Shown here in pieces: positions 13,459-26,100 of a stretch of DNA of 64,000 nt. The notes under the pieces are model-generated. The model did not search any database. It saw only the letters and a list, made by a program, of their open reading frames with translations, and was not told where the DNA came from. Source of the DNA: Toxonevra muliebris (Eukaryota > Arthropoda > Insecta > Diptera > Pallopteridae); the NCBI GenBank assembly GCA_963691655.1, contig OY829328.1, positions 69,692,400 through 69,756,399 on the forward strand, read 5' to 3'. The position numbers were made by a program, and so were the translations under genes. The stretch's first letter is position 1. Each line of letters opens with the position of its first letter.

Positions 13459-13478
13459 CTTATCTTATCTTATCTTTC
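13459..13478. promoter_or_regulatory. Three tandem GATA sites upstream of the Relish-like gene
   Basis: The run CTTATCTTATCTTATC is three overlapping inverted WGATAR sites about 210 bases before the start codon at 13686. GATA factors act together with NF-kB at many fly immune promoters, so the position is suggestive. No consensus kappa-B site was found with certainty nearby. Function is inferred from sequence only. Confidence 0.35.
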
Positions 13479-13685
13479 TTTCCGAACTTAAATAGTGCTT
13501 TTTTCTTCAACTTATAAACGGGGAAAGTACATTTAAATATACATTCTAAAATGAAATTCATCAGAAAAAGATTACGAGTATTAATGCTCAAACATATAGC
13601 AAGAAATGGCTACAAAAATTATTATTAAATAAAGTCCAGTCAGTGCAAAAAAATAAATTGAAGAAAGTAGTACAAGTTTTGAAAT

Positions 13686-16600
13686 ATGTCAGAGTGTTAT
13701 GAGCGTTATCAGTTCACCATTGAGGAGCAACCACAGGAAAAGCTTCGTTTTAGATATAAATCTGATGATAAAAACCATGGTGTACTAAAAGGCAAAAAAG
13801 AAATACATGAAAATGAAACTTTCCCTCAAGTAAAATTGACAGTACCACCAATCCAGAAAGAAAACGAATATTTTGTAATAGTTTCTCTCTATCATGATAA
13901 TGATGAAAAGGAAAAAACACCAGCACCTCATTTGTTGAAGAAACGTTCTGATGACGATATAATCGTAAGGGGACCGATGGAACTAAAAGATAATGGATTT
14001 TCTTTTACTTTGAAGAATTGTTATATTGAACACACAACAAAAAACGATGTTGGCCAATCTTTAGAAAAGCAATTTGACGAGTACAACAAATTGGGAGTTC
14101 CGCTGAATAAAAGTAGTGCAAAAACTCCAGATTATGTAAGTAAATATCAAATCAACGTATTTAACAATCAACATATTTTAGTTTTGAAGGAATATAAATC
14201 TATTAATTAACAATTAATTAGTCCACTCGAATCTATTCAGACATTTCCATTGTGTCCCAAAACAATATAAAGTCAAATGCGATATTTCTTTTTTCAGGCA
14301 TCTGTACATTTATTAGTGTAACTACAATTTTATTCCAGAAGATCCAGAGGTGCTACGATATCAAATTATATATCAATTTAAAGAGCTTGACGAGTTGGCT
14401 AGCCAAAAATTATCAGATTTAAAATCGGTTAAGCCAATTCCAAAATATTAGCGTCGGAAGTTTTTTTAAATTCGCTCATTGAACAAAGCATTGCATTCAT
14501 CGTTAAAAAAATCATAGCTTAAGCGGGAGTAAATAACAAATGAAAAAGAGGGAGAGAAGACATGAGTAACGGCATTTCTCAGAATTATCTAACGAATTAT
14601 ACGGGGAATCGGGGAATGGGCTGTTTTTTGTGGGGAATTTGAACCCGTTCAGCTTTTATTTAATGAAGTCTGTAGAATATTTTTTGTCAATTTTTATGTA
14701 ATATAAGTCGTTTAACTTTTGTAATACTTCGTATTTTAGGTCTTATAACTTTCATCTCTTTTTAAGAGGGCCCTGCACTTTCTTGGTTTGGAGAAATCGA
14801 TTTTTAAAATAGTGTGTAATTCAAAAGTATTAAAATTCAAAAGTAATTTGTAAAAATTTCAGAGAGAAACTCGAAGTGCTTTCGTAGATATAGACCATTA
14901 TAGCGGCGAGTGTTAGTCAGGCCCTTTCGGTCGTTCAGAATAACTTAGATATGCCTTCGTCCAGCACCTCCTGATTAATAACTCCGGACTGCGACTGCAT
15001 CGGTCACTGATCTGTGCGTTATGCAGATGCGCCTCCCGGTTGTTTTGGGAGGGAGGAAGGTCCGTTGGGATTCGTCGATATATTTGAAAACCGATATCCA
15101 AAACTTTGAACCCGCTCTTCTCCAAACAAGGTCTTTGCCATTGGCACGTACGGTCTAAAATTTAAATATATTTTTCTATACAACAATGGCCCCAGGACAT
15201 AATAGAAAAAAGGTTTGGTTAATTTTTTGTTCAATTTGTAACGTTGTACTTAGAGGTTTTTTAGGCCTTCCAGAGTGCCGCATTCGTGCGATGACGATTT
15301 TTAAAACGTCCTCCATTAAGCTACAAAAAAAATCGTGTATACAATTTTTTTTTTAATTATTACACAATTTTTTCTTATATTTGAAGTCCAGATCGGGCTC
15401 AAACTTACACAAAGTTTAGCCTTATTGGGTAGTAGTTACCACCAAATTTGAACGCGATCAGTCCAAAATTTCGCCGAGGGCGGTAGAATTTATAAATTTT
15501 GGTCAAACAGCTCCTGTTTTGAATCCATGTAACTAATCACCTATTGCATTTGGAAAATTTATCGAACACGTTTTTTCTTTAATCTTTCGAAAAATGAAAA
15601 AAAAAATCTTGAAAATTCAAAATGTGACTATTTTTTTTCAAAATCAAAAATAGTTTTGACTTTTTTTCAAAAGGAAACATTTTTGTTTTTATTTGGGTCA
15701 AAAGAAAGTCGACGTATTTTTTTTTTTTTTGAGAACTTTGAGTGTTTATCTATCAAAATGAACGTCAAGTAACTCTGTACACCGGATTCATTTGAGCTTA
15801 ATCGATTTGAAGAGTGGTTTCCCTTGAGAAAAAATCTCCCATGTGAAAAAGAATTCCGGATTCAAAAACTACCTTACTATTAACCTATCAGTAATTTCAG
15901 ATATGATACCAATATAGCTAATACTGAATACCTTTTGCAAAGGTTCAAAACTAAACATTTTTGATGGTTATCGCAATAAAAAATTATACTTTTCATCTTT
16001 TTGTTTAAGCCTAGACCTTAGTTTTTATCTTTTCGTCATTAAAAAAGTTATGTTTTTATTGAACTTTCCATTACAACAAAAAAAAATTTAGTCTTCATTT
16101 GAAGTAAGAAAAGTAATATGTTTTTGTACAATAAAACAAAATCTATCTTGATATCAATAATACTTGAGTACCCGTTTTAGGGACTTTGTAATCGATCCGA
16201 ATTACCAAAATGCGTTTTTCTACTTGCAAATTACAAGCAAATAAGGTGTTTGCATAATTACAAATTTGGGAAAACTGTATAGTTTTAATTAATGAAAGTT
16301 TTTTGGTTGTGATTTAGGTATAATAGGTGATGTTTGGAGGTAATTTAGATTGACCCTTTGTTTAGAGAGTTTTTGTGGAATTTGAGTTCAAAGTTTAAAT
16401 AAACATGAAAATTTTTTTTAATCTTAGTTTAAAATTTGTCATTTTAAAATCCAAAAATATTTTTTTTATTGAAATATTAATTGAAATTAATAGCGTTTCT
16501 TAGTGTTATACCAATTTTGGAACTAACAAGTAATTTTTATATATATTTTTAAGAACCAGTTTGTGTTAAGTGATTTTAATTTTTGACTATGTCAACATAC

Positions 16601-19600
16601 TTATGAATTCTAATTCAGAAATTGCTTAGAATGATTCAAAGAGATGTTTCTTTTATATATTTCATTTTTGATGTTTTCTTTGCTTGACAAAATGTTTAAT
16701 TTTTTTTGCATCATGCGATGGCAACAATTTTTTAATGTTGCACTCAACCCTGCAAGAAAAGAACATAAAAATGCTACCCTGTCTGAATCAACTAATTTGC
16801 AGAGCAACATTCTTAGCCCGTCATATATTTGAGTGCAAAAGTGTTACATTTTTCCCCGCATAGAAAAGAACACAATACTCTCTGAAAAGGCTGCCTCTTT
16901 TTCAGAAAAGAACACGAAATTTGACAGCCCTCGCACGGTGCAGAAAAAATGCAACATTTTATCCAGAAAAGAAATCGCTATAAGATCAGACAAACGGTTT
17001 ATGATTATATAAGCAAGACACAGATGTGGCAATAATTTGTATGTATGTGTCTGTATGTACGTGCCCTATTATACAGACGACCACGGTCACGTCATGGGCA
17101 CGGGTTGTTATTGCTTCAATGTAAAACGAAAGTTTGAGAAAGAGAGAGGGAAAGTAAAATTTTACCACCACGGTCACCAAATGATTTGGCTTTTGATACG
17201 AAATCAGGAGATAAAAATAGGGTTACGTTGTAAAATTATTAACAATAATTCACTTTTAGGAGCAAAATGGTACACTTTTGGTAAAAATGTATGCAAAAAA
17301 CAAGAAAAAATGCTTAATAGCAGCACTTACGTTTGTTTACGTTGAAATGTAAAAATATACATTTTTTAATAGTTATACTTTAATATGTAAGTAATTATAA
17401 TATTTGTCATGAATTTAATTCAGAAATATATATTTTTAAGCACTTTCTTATGTATAAAAGCAGTAGAGTTGAACGGAAAAGGCCAAGCCTATCCATATTT
17501 TTTCATAGAATACCATTGACAAATAACGTTTTTTAGAGACGTGCCACAAATGAATACTGAGATATTCCATAGCTAAAACTCAGATTATATAGGAGATGCC
17601 ATGTCCCCTTTTTTTCAATTTGATAGACCTTTTTCCTGCGGCATTACATTGTCAATTAACATCCTTGTACTAAATCTCTGGTTGTGGAGATATACCCAAA
17701 AATTATCTGAGTTATTGATGGGCATATGTCCATGAAATCAAGTTACAGTTTTATATAATAGTATAAAAAAAAATTAATTATTTGTATAAAAAAAGAATCA
17801 CTTGGTGGGTTTACCTGTAGTGGGATTCGAACTCACGACCCTAAAAAAACTCAAATTTCTTTGCACAACCACAACTTTACTCTCCTTTTTAACTCGCTAA
17901 GCCACAAATCTTTACAAAATTAGTAATATATGATAATGCCTTTTGTGTGTTTGCTTGTTTTATATTGACATTTTTTTTTGTTACATATATATTTTTTTCC
18001 CACCACACCGATTAAAAAAAAAATATATTGAAAAAAAAAATTATTTGGTCCCGCTTCAAGTGGGATTCGAACTCACTATTTCACAACTCTTTCCTACATC
18101 CACTACTTTACTTTCCCTTCTAACCAACTCATCCACACACCCACAAATTAGTAATATGTAGTTACATTCATGCAAATGAAAAAGAATTTCAAACGCAAAG
18201 CTCATACGCATTCTTTTCTGCTTTGTGTTTGTGTGGTGGAAATCACAGCGAGCGAAGTAAAAAAATCTTTAGCTTTGATTCTAGGAAAAACATAATTATT
18301 TACAATAACAAATGTAAGGGGAACAAATTTTTAATATAAAAATGCATTTTACAGGTAAACTATTAACTTTAGATATATGCCACCACTTGCTTTATTTTAG
18401 CAAACGATAAGATCTATAATCTTTCTTTACATAATTTTTATGTACCTCTTATAGTTTAAGCAGCATTTTGTATTAAGTAGCTAAATTTTATAAAAAGCTG
18501 ACTTTGATACAAATAATGGTCTACATTGAAGAAACTATTTGAAATTAACTTAAAATAAATATCAACTTAACTCGGCAAATGTCCAAAGCAATTACATACT
18601 AAATTTCATGACAATCCGTTGCGAAATATAGAAACCTATTAGGACTAAACATTTAACAGAGCTCTATTTTATATATATAGAAGAAGATAGATGAAATATT
18701 TTGAAAATAGGTGCTAACATTAGATTCAGCATACTCTGATTTTCTCGAAAATTCCACTTTGACTTACGCTTGTACACTAATAAATGAGCTAGCTGCTAAT
18801 AAATCAATATTGTTGTATAAAACGAACTATTACAAAAGGTAAGTTGATTGATTACGAATATTTTTCACGAGGATGTTTTATAACGTTTTACCAAACTAAA
18901 CCACACATTTAAGTTTCTACACATACAGATGAACAAAAGAGGAAACAAATAATTGAAATCAGATAATATCTTCAGGTTTAAAAACGACCTAGACAGTACC
19001 AAAATTTCGACAATAAATTATGAGTTTTCAAAATTTTTGGCGAAAATTTCCACAGCTTTATTATTGCTCCTTGCAAGTACAAACATAATGCAAAAAGAAT
19101 TTTTGAAATCAGGTAATGTTTATTGGTGCAGCAAGATGAACAAAGTGTGTAAGTTTTCAGAAATTCAGCAAAAATTGTATGAAAAGTATAAATTATGGTA
19201 GAAACTTCTGAATTTTGAATCCTTGTGGCCATTATGTTTTTAAAATGATATCATTCAAATGGCCTCCGCGGCTTTGTTTACCGCTCTCCATCTGAGAGGT
19301 CCAATTTTGTATGACTCTGTTGCATAAGTCGGACTGGATGTCACCAATGGTTTGAATGATGTTATTTTGCAGTTGGCTAATTGTGGTTGGTTTGTTGGCA
19401 CAAACCAGCGACTTAACGTGGCCGCAGAGAAAAAAGTCCAAGGGCGTTAAATCCCATAATCTTGACGGCTACTTCACACTCCCTCGTTTGGAAATAACGC
19501 CTTCTGGGAACTTTCCTTTCAACAACTCTAATGTAACGATCGCTGCGTGAAACTTTGTGCTGTCTTGTTGAAACCACGTGCTGTCCAGGTTCATGGTATC

Positions 19601-20108
19601 CATTTGAGACCACAAAAAGACACAGAAAGGTCAACTCGTTGTGCACGACGAGGAATCGAGAGGTTTATGTCCTTAGGACAAAATGACTAACATGACGTCT
19701 AATGCCTGATTGTCAGGCCTAATTCCTGACGGATGGCAAGCCTATGTATAAGTGATACCCAATCGTGCGATCAAATGCGTCTTTATAGTTCACGAATATA
19801 TGGTCAACTATTTAAGATTCTTGGGAATTGAAGAGAGTACGCATAGGTTCCAAATACTGGGCATGCTTTCATTCGACCATATTTGGCATAAAAGCTCATA
19901 AATGTGTTTTCATCAATTGAGGTTTCCGGAACAGCTTCCCAAGTAGTGGGATTATTGCCGTCTAAGCCATTTAGTAGCTGTTAGGATTATTCTATCCATA
20001 ACCTCTCAACTCTCTGTGTGATCAGCCAGCAGCACTAAGCTCAATAAAAATGTAGTCAATAATATATGCGTGAGTAACGACGGGTTAAATTGATATATAG
20101 CTATATAT

Positions 20109-20144
<36 letters not shown>

Positions 20145-23100
20145 TGATCAAAATAATAGATACACACACCAATTTCATATTAAACAAAAAATAGAAAACA
20201 ATTTATTCAACTCATTAAAAAAATCAGGCAAACATTTCTTCTATGTACTTCATCATATAAAAAATATTGATTTGAAAAAGATATATCAATAGTTACAAAA
20301 GTTGAGATCGATATACATGTTGTTTATAATATTAGGTTGCTCAAAATAATAGATACATATCAGGTTTCGTAAGTATATAAAAAAGAGATACGTTTCTTAA
20401 ACTGTATATGGAATATTGTTTAGCTAATACCCAGTGTACCCACCCTTTTGCTGAACAACTTTTGCCATTCTTTTCGGCATGCTGCTGATTAAGGCTTGAC
20501 AAGTTTCTATTGGTATTTCATACCATGTTTTTTGGACAAACTCCCATAATTGGTGTTTGTTTGCGAAGGAATTTTTGGCCAACTTTTTCTTTAAGCCCCT
20601 CCTCCCCCCCACAAGTTTTTTTTCCGGTGATTGACTTGGCCAGGGGAGAATATTAACTTTATGATCCTCAAAACATTTCTTCACAAGCTTAGACGTATGC
20701 TTTGGATCATTATCCTGCTGATAGACCCAACGTAAAGGCATGTTTTCTTCGGCATACGGCAGCATTACCTTCTCCAAAATGTCTTTATACTCTGCAGCCG
20801 TCATTTTATTTGTGGTTTGGAAAATTGGACCAACTCCGCTCCAAGGAAAGAAACCCCATACCATAATATTTCCCCCTCCGTGTTTAACTGTTTTTTTTTT
20901 TTTTTTTTTTAAACGTACATGAAATTCTTTTCCTTTAGGACGTCTCACATTCCTTTCAGAGTCATTTCCAAACAAATTAATCTTCGTCTCGTCACTCCGT
21001 AATATGTTTCGCCTTCAGGCCCCGACCAGTTTAAATGAGATTTAGCGAAATTTAACCTCATGGCCAAATTTTTCTTCCGCATCAATGGAACTTTTCTCGC
21101 GATTCTTCCTGGAAGGTTAGCTTTTTGGAAACGTCGGCGAATCGTAGGAGCGCTAACAATATTCCCAATTTCGGTGGAAATCGACTTTGAAGACTTAAAA
21201 GGGTCCTTTTTGGAAATAGTAATGATGTGACGATTAACTTTAGGGCTGGTTTTCAGTGGTCTACCTCTAGTCTCCTTTACAGGCTTTTTTTTTTTAAATT
21301 TTGCACGAAATGCAAGGACCGATCTAAAAGTTTAGCGATGTCTCGTAGAGATTTCCCTTCTTTTCTGAGCCTCAAAACCAATCGCTTTTCTTCCGTCGTA
21401 CAATGAATTTTCCGACCCATTTATCCAATATTAATTATTATTTAACGATATTTAAGCTTTGAGCTAGGACAACTTACCGTTTTTTCAAGAATCTGCACAA
21501 AAATTTAAAAGTTGTTATTTAATTAAAGGAAAAACTGGTATGTGTACCTATTATTTTGATCAAGCAAATTTACAAGCTTTACTGAAAACTTTAAATTGTA
21601 AACAATTTCGGGGAAGTACACACTTTGTTTCGTTAAGAAATAGCGTTGCCAGATTGTGTTATTTAATTTAGACCAAATTCGATTGTCAAGCTTAACGAAA
21701 CAGGGATTTTATTATGTTTTGCAGAAAATCTTACAGGTGTAATAGATTTTGATCAGGTGTGTATATATATATATATGGGACATTCTCTGTCAATGGGAGA
21801 CCCCCCCCTGTCCGAAATTGGTTGAGGTATTTTAGGGCATGTTTGGGTTCAAATAAAAGCTTATCATCTCTAGTTTCGAAAGCAACAAGGCCTTTTTTGA
21901 TTTTGTATGATGGCGAACCAATATGGCGGCTGCAAGTCTACCACCTCACCACAAAATAATAGTTTTATCAAGCGTACGTTTACCCAAGTCATGATAAAAA
22001 AAACAGATAAAGCCTTTTTTCGTATATTTTTTTTCGCTGAATATGAATCTAATATTAATTTTCATAGGAAATGTCACTTGTTGTCCCTTACCTTAAAAAA
22101 GATCCAAAAATGCTGTTTTTCGGGTCTTTCACTTACCGAAGTCATCATAAAACGACAGGAAAAGCTTATTTTTATGTAGTTTCAGCAGATGAACATAAAT
22201 CTAATATTATTTTCCACAGGAAATGTTACATGTCGTCCCTAACGTCAAAAAATGAAAAGTCCAAAAAACTTTTTTTCGTGCCTCACGTGTCCCAAGTCAT
22301 CAGAAAACTTCCCAAAAAAAACTTATTCATCATTATTAATTTTGTTTTCACTCTAATAAAGCACCGCAAAGGAAACAGAGACCTACTAAGTTCACGTCGT
22401 TATTTCTGGGTAACGCTAAAAGTATGTTACAGCAAATTAAGAACTGACAAATGAAGAATAGGTTTTTTGGCAAGTTTTCTGATGACGTGGGATACGTGAG
22501 ACTCCAAAAAATTTTTTTTGGGATTTTTATTTTTTTGAGGTCAGGGACGACATGTAACATTTTCTGTGGAAAATAATATTAGATTTATGTTCATCAACCG
22601 AAATTACACAAAAATAGGCTTTTCCCGTCGTCTTATGATGACTTGGGTAAGCGTAAGACCCGAAAACAGCCTTTTTGGACCTTTTTTAAGGTAAGGGACA
22701 GCACGTGATATTTCCCATGAAAATTAATATTAGATTCATATTCAGCGAAAAAAAAATATACTAAAAAAGGGTTTATCTGTTTTGTTATCATGACTTGGGT
22801 AAACGTACGCTTGATAAAACCATTATTTTATGGTGAGGTGGCTTTCATTTGAGCCCAAACATGCCCTAAAATACCTTAACCAATTTTGGGCAGGGGGGGT
22901 CTCCCATTGACAGATAATGTCCCATATATATATAATTGAAACATATCGCGTGTCTCAAAAATATATCTAAATTTATTATGTTTTTTGTAGACTATGCAAA
23001 TTAAATCTAGTTGCTAATTTTCAAAGTCTTGACTACTGTTCCATGTTTGTGCTTCATTTAAATAATGTGTAACAGGCTTAAAGAACGTATATGTGTAGTC

Positions 23101-26100
23101 ATCACAACAACAGTGGATACAGAGACGGGCAAATCAGACGGCCGTCTGAATCCGCCACGATTCCTCATCAGTGATCTTAGTGATAGTTCTTAATCTTTCA
23201 ATATCCTATATAAGCTACTACTATTTGAAATCATAACCAAGAATTACAGATTTGATTCCAAATATCTTCACTGAATAGTATACACTTTTCTTGTGATGAC
23301 TACACATATACGTTCTTTAAGCCTGTTACACATTATTGATATATATCTAGATTTGTTAATCTCTTTTTACATTATAATTTCAATAGAAGAAACAATTTTT
23401 TTATAACTTCTTTTGGTATTTTACAGGTACATCTTGGATTTATTGCTTTTAAAAAAGAAACCAAGGAGAAAGTTGGTGGACCAATTTATTCAAGTAAAAT
23501 TACAAATGAAAATAAGAAAAGATTTGGCATAAAAAAAGTGTGTAATTTAGAAGGAGATGTAGACGGAGGCTTGGATGTTACAATATTATTAACTAAAACT
23601 CCTGGAAAAGAAGAAGAAAAAAAAAAAATTTCGATTCAAATGCAAGAAAATGATGAAAAGTGCAATTGGGAATGTACTTATTCTTACGAAGATTTAACAT
23701 TTGAGAATTCACATGCTATCAGCTTTATATTAAAGCCATATGGCGGGACGAATAAAGGCAGTAAAATAATATGTCAAATAAGTTTATTGAAAAATGGTGA
23801 ACCGACTGATAATGATGAAACACAAAAACCGGAATTCGTGTATTTTCGAAGAGAAAATAAAAGGGTTCATGGAAATAAGAGAAGTCGAATTGCTAGCGAT
23901 GACGCTGACTTTGACACTGATCATAGTCATGATAAGACTCCTAGTAATTTTCCAACTGGAACTACAGGTTCCGCCAGTAATTATGACTCAGTGCGTATGC
24001 ACAGTATGGGAACACAATTTCCGTCGAATATTGGGAAAAGATCACATGGTCGCGATAAATATACCATATATTTAAATGCGTTCGAAGAAAAATTTAACCA
24101 AACTGATAAATCGAAAAATTGGATTAAAGACGTTTTCAGTCTAATGGAAGAAATGTACAACAGCCGCCTTAGGCGAGATGAGAATGACCTTCAAAAAGCG
24201 ATTGCTAGTTTTATCGATAGTGAGTTTATTCATAATAGCCGCTATTTTTTTATTCCAACAGTGTACTTTGTAAGTCTGCTTTAAAACGTGGAGACTGGTC
24301 TCTTGAAACTGTTAAATATGTAGGTAAGAAGGGGGTATATCTCTTTCATCCAGTGGCAGTTCTAGGATTTGGGTTTGGTGGGAGCTGATTTTACTAAATT
24401 AAAAGATAAATATCAGACTCACTTTCGACCAAAACCCAGACTTAGACCTAAGACTAGTGCCAAAATTTTATCAAATACAGGTCAAAAATTAATAGATAAC
24501 TGAACAAAACTGAGACCAAAATTCAAACTAAAATCGGATAGAAATTTAGGCGGAAATTTCGACCAAATTTTAAACTAAAATTCAAATACTTTTATCGAAT
24601 CGAAGTTCAAACCAAGAAAAGAACCAAATTCAGATCAAAATGAGACGAAATTCAGATCAAAATCTTGATTATGACTTTTCTGATGGATTTATATTGTTAA
24701 ATGATCTATTTTGAGAAAACAATTTAAAGGAAATTTTAATTTTTTTTGAGAAAAAATTTTGATGAATCAATTTGACACATCTCTATTTTTTGAGTAATTT
24801 TTGGTCAAAACAAAAACCCGTAAAAAATTAAATTAAGATAACAGTTGATTTGGATGGTACTTTAAACGAATTTTTAAAATATATATTAATATAATATCGG
24901 CCTGATGGTGTGTTCACGATCTCATATCCCTAACCAAGCACTTAATTTTTATGAAAAATTAAGCCTGTTATACATTATTTAAATTGTAAATATATCATAA
25001 TTCGACCAAAAACCAATACATTTTAAATTTCAACGAGATCCGTACACGCTTTCGGGTACCGGGCAACAACCAGTTAAAAAAAAGCAATGTTCAGACCCCG
25101 AATCGGACCAAAATTCCAACAAAAATCGACCAAAATAAGATCAAATTCAGGTCAAAACTCAGACTAAAAACCTAAAATTGAGACCGAATCAAAACCAAAA
25201 CCAGTTTTAAAATTCATTCCAAAATTCAAAAAAAAATTTGGACCACAACTCTGACCAATAGTTAGACAAAACTTTAGGCCAAAAGGACACCAAATACCGA
25301 ACGAAAGTATCCCAAAATACAGACCAAAAACTAGTGGAAATATCTGATAAAACTAGACCAAAATTCAAGACGAATTCAGACCAAATTTTAAAACAAAATT
25401 CAGACCGATTTCTGACCGAAATTCAGACCAAAATAGTACTAGATTCAAAAAGATCTAGTTCTGTGGTTGGAACAAATTCACTAGTTCGGTAACTAGTTCC
25501 TAATTGAATGCAAAGATTCACCAGTTGAAACAAAACGATTTTCTTTTTTTCTTGAACTAGTGCATATTATGGTGTACATCTATATATTCGCCAGTTCGAA
25601 GTGTTAAATGATCGGTATGCTGTGTCGTTTTACAAAAACAAAAAAACTTTGCTTCGTAATTGATCTTCGTCATTTACTGCTATTTTAACAGCTATTGAAT
25701 TTGTCTTCAACTAATTTTGCTTGTTGTTGTGTAATTTTTGAGCAAGTAGGACGCAAGAGGTTAAGTGAATTTGTAAAAAAGTGTTATTGTATAAAACAAA
25801 TTAAAAAAGACTTGTAATTTGCTGAAGAGTAATTATTAATAAACTGTTGAACAAAAAGTTCGTAGATGACAATAATCAATCTATAGTAAAGTACAGCGTA
25901 TGAACTTAACCCATGGCGCAAATTTGCAGTTTCAATGTAAGTATGCATTTATTTGTCATTTATTTAATAATTTATTTATTCTTTTATTTATTACTCTCTT
26001 TCAGAAATTACTTATGCATAAAACAAAACATAAATGGAAACACTCGCTGAGCAAAAAGTTTTGGTAACCAAACTAACTCGTCAGAAGATAACCTGAAGGA

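Noticed and set aside
17805..18145. Functional tRNA genes on the minus strand
   Set aside because: A- and B-box-like motifs are present but no acceptor stem or anticodon arm can be folded convincingly.
20740..20922. Plus-strand frame over the Tc1 transposase
   Set aside because: It is the shadow of the minus-strand transposase, extended by a poly-T run.
24220..24261. 42-base GT-AG intron after Relish-like exon 2
   Set aside because: It is below the usual minimum size for fly introns and leads to a stop at once.
24220..24323. Apparent frameshift or extra exon (…SALKRGDWSLETVKYVG) continuing the Relish-like gene after exon 2
   Set aside because: The segment needs a missing base in a T run to be in frame, and its second half is the inverted terminus of the element at 24291-26640. 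Splicing directly from 24219 (GTGAGT) to 30375 keeps the frame without any correction.
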